The notes beneath the pieces were generated by a model. The model saw nothing but the letters and a program-made list of their open reading frames with translations. It was not told the DNA's origin and did not search any database. A DNA stretch of 64,000 nt from Planctomicrobium sp051465645 (GTDB taxonomy: Bacteria > Planctomycetota > Planctomycetia > Planctomycetales > Planctomycetaceae), in the NCBI RefSeq assembly GCF_051465645.1, contig NZ_CP195790.1, positions 2,294,001-2,358,000 on the forward strand, written 5' to 3'. The position numbers were made by a program, and so were the translations under genes. Positions 17,577-27,633 of this stretch are shown piece after piece. Position 1 is the first letter of the stretch, and every line of letters begins with the position of its first letter.

Positions 17577-19218
17577 CCGTAAGAACGCAACACTGTCCAG
17601 TCTCGTTGAAGGAACGACCACGATCATCAGTATCGTTCCTGAAGGAACCTGGGTGACTCTGGGCGAAGTCGTGTGTGAACTCGATTCGTCGCAGTTGAAG
17701 GAAAAGGCGAAGCAGCAGGAAATCACAACGACTCAGGCCGAAGCCTCCATGGCCACGGCTCGTGAAAAGCTTGAAATCCAGAAAACTCAGAACGAGAGCG
17801 ATATCGCGGCGGCGACACTGAAGTTCGAACTCGCACAGCTCGATCTGGAAAAATACAAGGATGGTGAATTCCCCCAGCAGGAAAAACAGATGCAGGGGGA
17901 TGTTGCCATCGCAAACGAAGAACTGATCCGTTCTAAAGACACGCTGCAGTTCACGACCGGACAAGTGAAAAAGGGATACGCCAGCCAGAACGAACTGGAC
18001 GCAAGTCGCGTTGCCGCTCAACAGGCAACCCTGAAGTTGCGAGGAGCAGAAGAACTTCTGCACGTCCTTCAGAACTTCACCTTCAAGCGTAACATCGCCG
18101 AGCTGAATGCCAACGCAAAAGAGTCGGAGCGAGAACTTGCTCGCGTTCGCTTGAAAGCTTTGTCTGCCCAGACACAGTGCGAAAAAGAAGCCAACGCGAC
18201 AAAGCTGACTTACGATGTTGAGAGAGAGAAACTCGCCCGACTACAGACTCAGATCGAAGCATGCACAATTCGCGCTCCACAGGATGGCGAAGTTGTCTAT
18301 GCAAATATGTCCAACAGTGGTCGACGTTCTGATCAGCCAGCGATTGAGGCCGGAACAACCGTCCGTGAACGTCAGGCGATTATCAATCTGCCTGACATCA
18401 AGCAGATGAAGGTCGACTGTCGTATTCACGAATCGTTGATCGGAAGCATCCGTAAAGGACTTCGCGCTCGAATTCGGGTCGACGCCTATCCAGACGAGAT
18501 CTACTTCGGAGAGATCTCACACGTTTCCTCCGTTCCAATGTCCGGCAACTGGCCAAACACGGATCTGCGTGAATACCAGACGGAAGTTCGACTGACAGAT
18601 GGTGTCGACAAGATCAAACGCCTTCGTCCAGGTTTGACATCTCAGGTGGAAGTCCTCGTAGACAGCCGGGAGAATGTCCTGCAGGTTCCAATTCAGTCAG
18701 TTGTTACGGTCAGCGACAAGCAGGTGGCTTTTGTCTTCACTGGAACGACACATGAGCGTCGTTACGTCAAACTTGGAGCAGCAAACCAGTCGCACCTTGA
18801 AATTCTCGAAGGGTTGAATGAAGGCGACAAAGTCATCATGAACCCACGCAGCCAGTTCAGTGCGGAGATTGCTGCACTGGAATCAGAATTGAATACTTCG
18901 AATTCGAAGAATAAGGTCGCCGAAGAATCCAACGCTGCTGCGGCAAGCGAAGTTGAAACACCGACTCCAACGCCTCCAGCTGGTGGACCTCCACGCGAAA
19001 GCGCTGAGGGAGCAGGTGCCCCACGTCGTCCAGGCGGTGAGACATTCTTTGCTCGACTGGACACCAACAAAGATGGCTTCATCTCACAGGACGAAGCGCC
19101 TGAAATGTTGAAGGGACGCTTCAGCGAACTCGACAAAGACGCAGATGGGAAGTTGAGTCGCGAAGAAATGCCCGCAAGTCGCCCTCCACAACAGGCACAG
19201 CCTCAGCCAGCCCCTTAA
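17338..19218 (+). CDS. HlyD/MacA-type periplasmic adaptor with C-terminal EF-hand pair
   Basis: 626 residues, ATG at 17338 preceded by CGGAG at a 9-nt spacing inside the TolC gene. One transmembrane helix (TWILLVIVLSGLGGVAWA), a lipoyl/barrel-sandwich domain split by a long coiled-coil hairpin (about 110-300), then the beta-barrel and membrane-proximal domains (ACTIRAPQDGEVVYANM; VPIQSVVTVSDKQVAFVF). After a Pro-rich linker come two canonical EF-hand loops, DTNKDGFISQDE near 575 and DKDADGKLSREE near 600. It would bridge the ABC permease and the TolC-like channel. EF-hands are not part of the standard family and suggest calcium sensing or structural calcium. Confidence 0.9.
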   Translation: MPTNPKKSTHSGKASTWILLVIVLSGLGGVAWAKGILEPEWWEALKDGQSSRQVPKNLVLDQAKRGPFLISLNVQGFLDSRKNATLSSLVEGTTTIISIVPEGTWVTLGEVVCELDSSQLKEKAKQQEITTTQAEASMATAREKLEIQKTQNESDIAAATLKFELAQLDLEKYKDGEFPQQEKQMQGDVAIANEELIRSKDTLQFTTGQVKKGYASQNELDASRVAAQQATLKLRGAEELLHVLQNFTFKRNIAELNANAKESERELARVRLKALSAQTQCEKEANATKLTYDVEREKLARLQTQIEACTIRAPQDGEVVYANMSNSGRRSDQPAIEAGTTVRERQAIINLPDIKQMKVDCRIHESLIGSIRKGLRARIRVDAYPDEIYFGEISHVSSVPMSGNWPNTDLREYQTEVRLTDGVDKIKRLRPGLTSQVEVLVDSRENVLQVPIQSVVTVSDKQVAFVFTGTTHERRYVKLGAANQSHLEILEGLNEGDKVIMNPRSQFSAEIAALESELNTSNSKNKVAEESNAAAASEVETPTPTPPAGGPPRESAEGAGAPRRPGGETFFARLDTNKDGFISQDEAPEMLKGRFSELDKDADGKLSREEMPASRPPQQAQPQPAP

Positions 19219-19316
19219 CGCCGGGTCTGCCCTTCGTTAAGATTCACGGTTAACATTCAAATCGATTCCCCACGCCATCAAAGCAACTGGAACCGTAACG
19301 AACTAGCAAATCAGGC

Positions 19317-19338
19317 AGGTTGAAACCATTTTCAACCT
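19317..19338. promoter_or_regulatory. Intra-operon hairpin between adaptor and ATPase genes
   Basis: Perfect 9-bp stem AGGTTGAAA / TTTCAACCT with loop CCAT in the 269-bp spacer between the HlyD and ATPase genes. No T-tract follows, so it is not a classical terminator; it may set the relative expression of the two halves of the operon or protect a processed end. Confidence 0.4.
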
Positions 19339-19487
19339 ACCGATATCCGCTGAGACAGGTGATTCCTGTTCGCCTGCATCCAGATACGTCCCCATAGGTT
19401 GCCTCTTGGCGATCCCTCCCTGCCAGACACTGGCAAGTTGCCTGCAAAGGCTCCCTCGATTTCCTTTCGACGCGATTCGGTTGAGAC

Positions 19488-20186
<699 letters not shown>

Positions 20187-20260
20187 CCCATTTCTCTCTG
20201 ATAGACCTCCCCCGGCACAATTCGTTTCATAGACCTCGCATCACCGATTGACTTTCGTTC

Positions 20261-21607
20261 ATGTCACAACTGATCCGTACAATTCGACTGGCCTTCAAAA
20301 GCCTTTTGCTGCACAAGCTGCGGTCCGGTTTAACCATGCTCGGGATTGTGTTCGGGGTTTTCTCCGTGATTGCGATGCTCGCGATCGGAGAAGGCGCCAG
20401 TAATCAGGCTCAGGAACAGGTTCTGCAACTTGGGGCGACCAACATCATCATCAGGAGCGTGAAGCCTCCAGAAGAAGCCGCATCGGCCTCTGGGAATTCG
20501 CGTGTTCTGCGTTACGGGCTCACCAAAAACGATCACCTGGTACTCGCCAATACTCTCTCCACAGTGACTGGAATCGTTCCGGTTCGCGAAGTCACGATGG
20601 ACGTGAGAAATCTGGAATGGAACCTGAACGCACGTATTGTCGGATGTACTCCTGACTATTTCAGTATGAACCATCTGAAGCTTTCGAGCGGTCGCTTCCT
20701 CTCGGAGTTCGATGAATACACCCGATCCAACAATGTGGTTCTGGGCTATGACAGTGCCAGAATTCTGTTTCCAAGACAGGATCCGCTTGGCAAGTCCGTT
20801 CAGGTCATGAATCGGGCGTATACAGTGATCGGAATCATGCAGGAACGCACCGCCTCGGCGGCCGTCGGTGGGAGCATGGCCGGTCAGGACTACAACAAAG
20901 ACGTCTATATTCCGCTGTCGACATTCCAGTCCCGCATCAACACCAACAATCTGATCGTGAAACGAACATCCGGTTCGTTCTCCGCCGAGTCCGTGGTCTA
21001 CGATCAGATTACATTGAAGGTCGAAGATGCCGAGACCGTGATCCCCACGGCTGAAGTGGTCCGCGAGACGCTTGATCGACTGCATGGCAGCGTTCGCGAT
21101 TATGCTGTCGTAGTGCCATTGGAGTTGCTGAAACAGGCCGACCAGCTGCGAAACATCTTCAATGTTGTTCTTGGCTCCATCGCAGGCATTAGTCTGCTGG
21201 TGGGAGGGATCGGCATTATGAACATCATGCTGGCGACGGTGACGGAACGAACAAGAGAGATCGGGATTCGCCGAGCACTGGGGGCCCGACGTCGCGACAT
21301 CACACAGCAGTTCCTTATCGAAACAATTGCATTGTCAGGAACAGGTGGATTGATTGGGATGGCCGCAGGGTTATGTACCCCACTGGCCTTCACCGGGATC
21401 AAACATATCGTCACGACGTATCTTCTTGACGCGAACGATGCGAAATCAGAGATGAGCCGCATGTTCCTGGAGATGACGCCACAGATTGCGATCTGGAGCT
21501 TACCGGTCGCGTTTGGATTCTCGGTACTGACTGGTCTCGTGTTCGGCGTGTATCCAGCTCGCTCTGCTGCAAGGCTCGATCCGATCGAAGCTCTTCGCCA
21601 CGTCTAA
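20261..21607 (+). CDS. MacB-type ABC transporter permease
   Basis: 448 residues. N-terminal transmembrane helix after RTIRLAFKSLLLHKLRSGLT, then GIVFGVFSVIAMLAIGEGAS, a periplasmic MacB core domain (about 45-290) and three C-terminal helices with the FtsX motif GGIGIMNIMLATVTERTREI and GIRRALGARRRDI. MacB dimers use ATP to push substrates from the periplasm through a TolC channel. Together with the upstream genes this makes a complete MacAB-TolC-like pump; the substrate cannot be told from sequence. Confidence 0.92.
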   Translation: MSQLIRTIRLAFKSLLLHKLRSGLTMLGIVFGVFSVIAMLAIGEGASNQAQEQVLQLGATNIIIRSVKPPEEAASASGNSRVLRYGLTKNDHLVLANTLSTVTGIVPVREVTMDVRNLEWNLNARIVGCTPDYFSMNHLKLSSGRFLSEFDEYTRSNNVVLGYDSARILFPRQDPLGKSVQVMNRAYTVIGIMQERTASAAVGGSMAGQDYNKDVYIPLSTFQSRINTNNLIVKRTSGSFSAESVVYDQITLKVEDAETVIPTAEVVRETLDRLHGSVRDYAVVVPLELLKQADQLRNIFNVVLGSIAGISLLVGGIGIMNIMLATVTERTREIGIRRALGARRRDITQQFLIETIALSGTGGLIGMAAGLCTPLAFTGIKHIVTTYLLDANDAKSEMSRMFLEMTPQIAIWSLPVAFGFSVLTGLVFGVYPARSAARLDPIEALRHV

Positions 21608-21646
21608 AGCATGTCCAGATTCCATGCAGTGCCTCTAAGCACGACT

Positions 21647-21720
21647 CTGGCACGCGAAATTCAGCCTTCCCCCAATCAGGAAGGCTGCTGCGCTGCCGCA
21701 TGTGAGATCGAACCGGTCTG
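21647..21720 (-). repeat. Family C short palindromic repeat, copy C2
   Basis: On the minus strand: AGACCGGTTCGATCTCACAT, then GCGGCAGCGCAGCAGCCTTC, then a hairpin loop and GGCTGAATTTCGCGTGCCAG. It contains a clean 9-bp stem CAGCCTTCC / GGAAGGCTG at 21662-21687. It lies between the convergent permease and thioredoxin genes and could also slow transcription there, though no T-tract follows. Confidence 0.78.
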
Positions 21721-21828
21721 ACGCGACTTCAGATTTGCGTTGTAGAAATAGCTTCGTGAAAGGCACGTAACAGCAGGATCGACCAGAGAAAATCCTGCTT
21801 TGTGGCCATAAGAGCGACCGAACCGGGT

Positions 21829-22254
21829 CTAGTTCAGATGCGGCTGAATCAGTCTCTCAATCTGGTCAACTTTGACAGCACCGACGTCAGCAGCAACGAC
21901 TTTTCCCTGTTTGACCACCATCACAAAGGGAATTGCCTCGACTTTATATGCCGCTGCCAGGTCTTGCTTCTCGTCGACGTCAATCTTCACGATCTTCAAT
22001 TTCTCGCCGTATTTCCCCTGAACTTCGTCGAGCGTCTTATTGAGGATCTGACAAGGTCCACACCAGGTGGCTCCGAAATCCACGAGCACAGTCTGTGGGC
22101 TCTCGAAGACTTCCTTCTGAAAATCCGCATCATTGACCTGCACCGCTGCTAACTCGCTGACCGACATTCCGCGACTGCCGATTCGAGTGCACCCGTACCA
22201 TGATGTCATTACAGACAGCGCCACAATTCCGGCGACGATGAGCTGTCGAGCCAT
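21829..22254 (-). CDS. Thioredoxin-fold lipoprotein
   Basis: 141 residues. N-terminal hydrophobic stretch ending in SWYGC (C22), a plausible lipoprotein signal. A thioredoxin domain follows with the active site WCGPC at 64-68 and the cis-Pro loop VEAIPFVM near 107. The dithiol would work as a disulphide reductase outside the cytoplasmic membrane, or as a membrane-held thioredoxin if the lipobox is not used. It follows the SDR gene on the same strand after 174 bp. ATG at 22254. Confidence 0.88.
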   Translation of the reverse strand: MARQLIVAGIVALSVMTSWYGCTRIGSRGMSVSELAAVQVNDADFQKEVFESPQTVLVDFGATWCGPCQILNKTLDEVQGKYGEKLKIVKIDVDEKQDLAAAYKVEAIPFVMVVKQGKVVAADVGAVKVDQIERLIQPHLN

Positions 22255-22428
22255 GTTTCACCTGCGAAAAAATTTGATAGACGGCCAGCGAGGTTGAGTA
22301 GCGGAAAGATTCCATTCGCCATTCAATCGCTGTGCTGGCCCGGATTTACAATTCAATATACCAGCGACGCCGGAGAAGAAAGAAGCGGGCTTCAAATCAG
22401 AAACCCAGAAGTCGGTTACAAGAACAGA

Positions 22429-23211
22429 TCACTTCTTCAACGGCTGCAGCTTTGACATCACTTCCAACAAGACTGCCCGCGGAGTAAATCGCACGCTTGT
22501 CGCGAGGATGTTGTTCACGAAACCGGGGATCACCAGTCGCTTGTGACGGCGAATCGCCTGATACCCTTTGGTTGCAACGTCGTTCACATTCATCGCATTG
22601 TGTTTGAACACCGGCGTGTCATGCATCGCCGATTCATTGCCAAACTCCGTCTTGGTCGGTCCGGGACACAAACAGGAAACTGTCACCCCGGTCCCACGCA
22701 GTTCTTTCCACAATGCTTCTGAAAACGAAAGCACAAAGGCTTTGGTTGCATAGTACACAGCAACATTGGGCCCTGGCTGAAATGATGCTGTCGACCCAAT
22801 ATTCAGCACAGCGCCCTTCTTGCGTTCTTTCATGCCTGGCAACAACAGGTGCGTTAATGCGACGACTGCTGAAATATTCAGCTGAATCATGTTCAACTGG
22901 CGATCAAGCGAAATTGTGGTGAATTCTCCGAGCTGTCCAAACCCGGCATTATTGATCAAAACGTCAACGTGTTTGCCGAGTGCAGTGATCTCATCAACCA
23001 GTTTCTGAGGAGCATCTGGCAGGGAAAGATCAGATGACAGCACAGTCGCAATGACCCCGTGCTCTTCTTTCAACAGGTGCGCCAGTTCGACCAGTCGATC
23101 GGTTCGACGTGCAACCAGAATTAAATCAGAACCATCAGCCGCAAAACGTTTGGCCAGTTCCAAACCAATCCCGGAAGATGCCCCAGTGATCAACACCGTC
23201 TCAGCAGCCAT
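22429..23211 (-). CDS. Short-chain dehydrogenase/reductase (classical SDR)
   Basis: 260 residues from the ATG at 23211; an ATG four codons upstream (23223) is an alternative. Rossmann motif TGASSGIG, NNAGFGQLG after strand 4, catalytic Ser in NIGSTASF and catalytic Tyr/Lys in YYATKAF. The cofactor is likely NADP(H), because an Arg follows strand 2 (LVARRTDRL). The end of the protein carries the family tail RFTPRAVLLEVMSKLQ, which suggests a membrane-associated ketone or fatty-chain reductase. The substrate is not predictable. Confidence 0.9.
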   Translation of the reverse strand: MAAETVLITGASSGIGLELAKRFAADGSDLILVARRTDRLVELAHLLKEEHGVIATVLSSDLSLPDAPQKLVDEITALGKHVDVLINNAGFGQLGEFTTISLDRQLNMIQLNISAVVALTHLLLPGMKERKKGAVLNIGSTASFQPGPNVAVYYATKAFVLSFSEALWKELRGTGVTVSCLCPGPTKTEFGNESAMHDTPVFKHNAMNVNDVATKGYQAIRRHKRLVIPGFVNNILATSVRFTPRAVLLEVMSKLQPLKK

Positions 23212-23428
23212 ATCCCACCACATCTTCTATCGCACGAAACTCAATGAAATCTCGGAATCACACTTCGATCACAGGACATCCGACCGCAAAACACGCTGTC
23301 ACCCGATGCGAATTTTTACTGTGGGAGAACGTGTTTTGGAATCCAGAATCATGCGGTGACTGGCCCCAGACAATTCGCTTCATCCCGAAGACAGCAATCT
23401 CTAAACCTCTCTGCCGTCACAAGTTCTC

Positions 23429-24211
23429 TTACTTCAACATATCAGAAATTGCAAAAATCACCTGACGATTCTTTCGATTGATCCCGACAAGCCCCCCAGT
23501 GACTGGATCAACTGCAATCCCTTGTCCTGTAAATGGAGCGTCAACAGAATCGACATGTGTCAGTACGCACCCCTCTTGTGGAAGCTGCAGGCGAAACAGG
23601 ACAGGGTCATCATGTCCGGTTGTCAGAAGCATCGAATCTTTCCAGACGCCTCCTGAGATACTGTATTTCCCCAGTCTGGAGACAACACTCTCCGGGAAGG
23701 TCCATACTCCAGACTCCTTCCAGCTTGGAGTGTATTTCACGAGAACTGTCTTCTGATTTTCGTCACCATATCTGGCGAAGACACACCACCACGCATCCTG
23801 ATGAAACAGGACAACAGTGAGACTTCCATGCTGGGAATCCCCGAAGTCTTTGGCGTCTGTCAGTTCCATCGTTTGCACGTCAAGAACTTTTACGATGCTC
23901 TGCTCAGGCTTCATCGGGTAATTGGAGTGAGCACAATACATCTTCCCGTTGTGGAAAAAACCACTGTTCAGATGCAATGCGTCTCCAGTGCTCTCAGCAA
24001 GCCTCTCCCCGGTCCGGCGGTTGTATTTCACCACGACTTTATTGTCGATTGCATAGACGAACTCGTGATCCGCAGCAGCAGCCTGTCGAGCTTCGACTGC
24101 CGAGATTGTGCCACTTTGCTTCCATCCGCTGGTCTGATCAGCCGCGCCCGCCTGGCCAGTAAGAACGCCAGAGACCACAGCGACGAACAGAACAATCAAA
24201 CAATTGATCAT
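23429..24211 (-). CDS. Secreted beta-propeller-like protein, function unknown
   Basis: 260 residues. Signal peptide MINCLIVLFVAVVSGVLTG then QAGAADQTS. The mature part is a series of short beta-strand repeats around [YF]xxDxxxVxxYN, for example FVYAIDNKVVVKYNRRTGER, VLVKYTPSWKESGVWTF and GIAVDPVTGGLVGINRKNRQ, as in five- or six-bladed propellers. No catalytic residues were identified. It overlaps the upstream epimerase gene by 4 nt (ATGA), so the two are translationally coupled. Confidence 0.7.
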   Translation of the reverse strand: MINCLIVLFVAVVSGVLTGQAGAADQTSGWKQSGTISAVEARQAAAADHEFVYAIDNKVVVKYNRRTGERLAESTGDALHLNSGFFHNGKMYCAHSNYPMKPEQSIVKVLDVQTMELTDAKDFGDSQHGSLTVVLFHQDAWWCVFARYGDENQKTVLVKYTPSWKESGVWTFPESVVSRLGKYSISGGVWKDSMLLTTGHDDPVLFRLQLPQEGCVLTHVDSVDAPFTGQGIAVDPVTGGLVGINRKNRQVIFAISDMLK

Positions 24212-25113
24212 GACGACTGCTTCTTCTTGCTCAGAATCGAAAACGCCTCGTGAATCGTCGAGTGCTGAAAGGAAAATCCTCGCTGGAGCGCGACCTCAGG
24301 CACGACTCGGCGACTGGCGAGCAGCAGTTCATGTCCCATCTCTCCGAGTCCCCATTTCACCGCGAAAGCAGGCACTCGCATGACAGCTGGCCGATTCAAC
24401 GCTCTCCCCAACGCGTCAGTAAATTCCTGATTCGTCACCGGCCCAGGAGCGACACCATTTACAGGTCCATGCAGGTCCGTTGTTTCGATGCAGAATCGAT
24501 AGATCGAAGCGATATCCGCGGCGCTGATCCAGCTCCAATACTGCTTCCCGCTTCCGATCGGCCCCCCCAATCCCAGCCGAAAAGCAGGTAACATGGCTCT
24601 GAGTGCCCCTCCTTTTGGAGAGAGAACCATTCCTGTGCGGACATTCGTCACACGCGTCAGCTCACGAATGGGATCAGTCGTTTCTTCCCAGTCCTGACAG
24701 ACTTCACTGAGAAACTCGTCGCCAGCTGGACTCTGCTCCGTCAGGACGGTGTCCCCGCTTTCCTTGTAGTAGCCGATTGCGGAAGCCACAACAAAGCACT
24801 TTGGCGGCCGAGTCATTCTCTGAATAGCATCAACCAGCACTTGTGTCGTATTCACACGACTCTCGTGAATGGCGGCTCGCTTCGCCTGAGTCCACCTCAA
24901 CCCTACGACTGGTTCCCCGGAGAGATGCACCAGTGCTTCACAGCCTTCAAGAATGGTCGCGGACATTCGGCGACCAGCAGTGTCCCAGTTCCGCTCGTTT
25001 CGATTCATCGGCTCACGACGAACCAGACGAGTGACCTGATGCCCGGCTGATTCCAAAACCGGTACCAAATGACTTCCGACGAGTCCAGATGCTCCCGATA
25101 TAAAGACATTCAT
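24208..25113 (-). CDS. TIGR01777-type NAD-dependent epimerase (YfcH-like)
   Basis: 301 residues from the ATG at 25113; the frame is open to 25173, but GAGAG lies just before this ATG. Rossmann motif ISGASGLVGSHL, the family blocks LVHLSGEPVVGLRW and VASAIGYYKESGDTVLTEQS (YxxxG in place of YxxxK), VRTGMVLSPKGGAL and a DUF1731-like end HELLLASRRVVPEVALQRGF. Members are extended SDRs often found with cell-division or photolyase genes; the physiological substrate is unknown. First gene of a two-gene unit. Confidence 0.9.
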   Translation of the reverse strand: MNVFISGASGLVGSHLVPVLESAGHQVTRLVRREPMNRNERNWDTAGRRMSATILEGCEALVHLSGEPVVGLRWTQAKRAAIHESRVNTTQVLVDAIQRMTRPPKCFVVASAIGYYKESGDTVLTEQSPAGDEFLSEVCQDWEETTDPIRELTRVTNVRTGMVLSPKGGALRAMLPAFRLGLGGPIGSGKQYWSWISAADIASIYRFCIETTDLHGPVNGVAPGPVTNQEFTDALGRALNRPAVMRVPAFAVKWGLGEMGHELLLASRRVVPEVALQRGFSFQHSTIHEAFSILSKKKQSS

Positions 25114-25361
25114 CAAGGTTCTCTCGGTGCTATCTACGTCTGCCGGGGGACGCTTGGAATCCCTCATCTGCAACGCAAAGGTCGGCTGCTTCTGTGCAAC
25201 CCCAAACGTGCAAACGATGTGCCTGTGGCTGGAATTCAGCTTGACGCTCAGGCAAATCGGGATGACAAGATTGAAGATCCCATCAGATCCAGCTCAATCT
25301 CGTCGACAATCGTTCGCAGACGAAACGCATGCAAAACATCTCTGACATGCGTCGTAAAAAC

Positions 25362-26225
25362 CTAAGATGACGTAACTGTCCTGAATCGAGCAACCATTTC
25401 TTTGACACTTTGCCAGCGTTCGTCAGGTTCGCACTTCAGACCTGTCATAATCGTTTCAGCAACAACCGGATTGAGATTCGGCAGTCTCAACAGAATCTCA
25501 TGCGGGGGCTGATTCACATGCTGCATCACCGCATCCAGAGTATTGGCAGCTGGCCACGGAAATGTCTTGGTGAACATTTCATAGCATGTGACCGCATATG
25601 AGAAGACATCAATTCGCTGATCCGTTGGCAAGCGGCGCACGAGTTCAGGCGCCATGTACATCGCCGTTCCTGTGCGGTTTCCTGGTCTGCGAAACGGAGG
25701 GGTATTCGGAACCATCAATCCAAAGTCCATCAGCTTCAGCACATCTTTTGAGCTGATCATGATGTTCCTTGGGCACATGTCCCGATGAATGAACTGCTGC
25801 TGGTGAACGTAGGAAAGCGCCTCACCTAACTGAATACAGTAGGACAGACAGTGCTTTTTCATATGAGGATTCTGAGTCTGAATCAACGACTGCAGACCAA
25901 TCCCCTCAATGAACTCCATGACCAGAAACTGTTCGTCTTTCGTTGTCAGCCCGTGCTCGAATGTTTTCACGAGATTGGGGTGATTCAACGAAACGGAGAT
26001 GGCCCCTTCCTTAGGCTTCTCCATCCCCACGAATCGCTTCTCCAGCGCGATCGTCTTTTCCTTATCAAGCACCTTCAGGGCAACCAGCTGTCCGGTCTTT
26101 GTGTCTGTTGCTTTCCAGACTTTGGACATCGTTCCGTTTCCAATCGGCTTCTCCAGCCGAAAGCGTTTCGCGATGTCGACCTTAGCAGGTCCGCTTCCCT
26201 GAAAGAGTTTTTTAAGGAAGTTCAT
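25362..26225 (-). CDS. Hanks-type Ser/Thr protein kinase, soluble, with unusual catalytic loop
   Basis: 287 residues, essentially the kinase domain only. Glycine loop IGNGTMSKV (28-36), ATP-binding Lys in VALKVL (K51), HRD at 147-149, DFG at 167-169 and APE at 192-194. The catalytic loop reads HRDMCPRN: the Lys normally two after Asp in Ser/Thr kinases (HRDLKPEN) is Cys, and an Arg sits before Asn, the arrangement of tyrosine kinases (HRDLAARN). No transmembrane helix or sensor domain is present. It lies downstream of accD but behind a terminator. Substrate unknown. Confidence 0.9.
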   Translation of the reverse strand: MNFLKKLFQGSGPAKVDIAKRFRLEKPIGNGTMSKVWKATDTKTGQLVALKVLDKEKTIALEKRFVGMEKPKEGAISVSLNHPNLVKTFEHGLTTKDEQFLVMEFIEGIGLQSLIQTQNPHMKKHCLSYCIQLGEALSYVHQQQFIHRDMCPRNIMISSKDVLKLMDFGLMVPNTPPFRRPGNRTGTAMYMAPELVRRLPTDQRIDVFSYAVTCYEMFTKTFPWPAANTLDAVMQHVNQPPHEILLRLPNLNPVVAETIMTGLKCEPDERWQSVKEMVARFRTVTSS

Positions 26226-26340
26226 GAGCCCCTTGCCTGCGTCTCTAGCAGCGTCAAAAACAGGTACAGGCTGATTTACACAACCTGTACTCCCCCAGCA
26301 TCGATGAGTCAGGCGAGCTTCTTAAGACTGCTCACCCAAC

Positions 26341-26374
26341 AAAAGCAAAGAGCGATGATCAGAAATCATCGCTC
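26341..26374 (-). terminator. Rho-independent terminator of accD
   Basis: Perfect 10-bp stem GAGCGATGAT (26350-26359) / ATCATCGCTC (26365-26374) with loop CAGAA. On the minus strand CTTTGCTTTTG follows. It lies 15 bp after the accD stop. Confidence 0.88.
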
Positions 26375-26388
26375 AAGTCATTCTCAAA

Positions 26389-27279
26389 TTATCGGGGAAT
26401 CTCACAGTAATCGATAATGCTTGCAATCTCACTCCGCAGGTCAGGGCGAGACACGATGCGATCGATAAAGCCATGTTTCAAAAGAAACTCGCTCGTCTGG
26501 AAATCCGCAGGCAGCTTCTGCTTGGTGGTTCCGCTGATCACGCGTGGACCAGCGAATCCGATCAATGCCTTTGGTTCTGCAATGATCACATCCCCCAGCG
26601 AGGCAAAGCTGGCGGCAACGCCCCCCATTGTCGGGTTTGTCATCACAGAGATGAAGAGCCCCCCCACTTCGTGATATCGCCCCAGTGCGGCGGAAACTTT
26701 GCCCATCTGCATCAAAGAGAAAATCCCTTCATGCATTCGGGCACCACCGCCAGAACCACTGACAATGATAAGTGGCAAGCGCTGCTTGGTTGCTTCTTCA
26801 ATCGCCCGGGTCAGCTTCTCACCGACCACCGAGCCCATACTTCCCATGATGAAGGAAGAGTCAGTCAGACCGAAGACGAGCGGACGACCACGCAGATAGC
26901 CGCGGCCGACAACGCACGCTTCCTTCATCCCCGTCTTCTTCTGTTCTTCGATGACGCGGTCTTTGTAGGAACGCTTATCTGCGAAGTTCAGCGGGTCTTT
27001 AGGAGTCAGACCGGGATACCATTCTTCGAAGCTGCCTTCGTCCAACAATTGCTTGATTCGGTCGGCAGCCGACACATAGAAGTGATGCCCACACTCCGGG
27101 CAAAGACGATGAGTTTTATTCAGATGCTTCCGAAAAATCGTGGCTGTGCAGGCATCGCACCGCATCCACAATCCTTCAGGCACTCCGCGTTTCTTCCGTG
27201 CTGCCAATGTCTCCTCCGTGTGGGGCACTGGAACATCGGGAGAAGCTGGAGTATTGATCGTATCTGGGCTTGTGCTCAT
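26389..27279 (-). CDS. accD: Acetyl-CoA carboxylase carboxyltransferase subunit beta
   Basis: 296 residues. Zinc ribbon C41-x2-C44 ... C60-x2-C63, then the crotonase-like carboxyltransferase domain with VSGSGGGARMHEG (oxyanion/CoA site), NPTMGGVAASFASLGDV and the end RPDLRSEIASIIDYC. With AccA it moves CO2 from carboxybiotin to acetyl-CoA to give malonyl-CoA, the first step of fatty-acid synthesis. ATG at 27279. accA, accB and accC are not in the window. Confidence 0.97.
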   Translation of the reverse strand: MSTSPDTINTPASPDVPVPHTEETLAARKKRGVPEGLWMRCDACTATIFRKHLNKTHRLCPECGHHFYVSAADRIKQLLDEGSFEEWYPGLTPKDPLNFADKRSYKDRVIEEQKKTGMKEACVVGRGYLRGRPLVFGLTDSSFIMGSMGSVVGEKLTRAIEEATKQRLPLIIVSGSGGGARMHEGIFSLMQMGKVSAALGRYHEVGGLFISVMTNPTMGGVAASFASLGDVIIAEPKALIGFAGPRVISGTTKQKLPADFQTSEFLLKHGFIDRIVSRPDLRSEIASIIDYCEIPR

Positions 27280-27633
27280 GTTTTATACGGATTCAGCAGG
27301 AACATGCCGCCAAAGCGGATTGATTGAAACGAAATGGATTCTGATCCGACGAACATCGATTTTCGTCAGAATCGAATGCCGAGATACGGGCACAATCTTG
27401 GATCGTAAATGAATCATCGTCACATAAAGTGAGAGTCTGGTTCATTTCATCGACAATGCAATAAATTTGCAGCAATGAAACAGCTAAACCAGACCCCTGA
27501 CAGATCCACTGTTGTTTCCGTATTGCCGATCACTGGTCTTAATGGCGAAATCTGAGCGCAATTTAAACCAGTGACGGCTATTCCATTCTCGGAATTTCGC
27601 ACAAAAAAGTCGAGCCCAGCTTGGCTGTCACTT
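27280..27633. other. Intergenic gap of about 350 bp upstream of accD
   Basis: No gene recognised. It should hold the accD promoter and the 3' end of the rpe transcript. I see no hairpin with a T-tract in it. Confidence 0.45.

Noticed and set aside
26473..27327. Plus-strand frame of 284 codons
   Set aside because: Antisense to accD.
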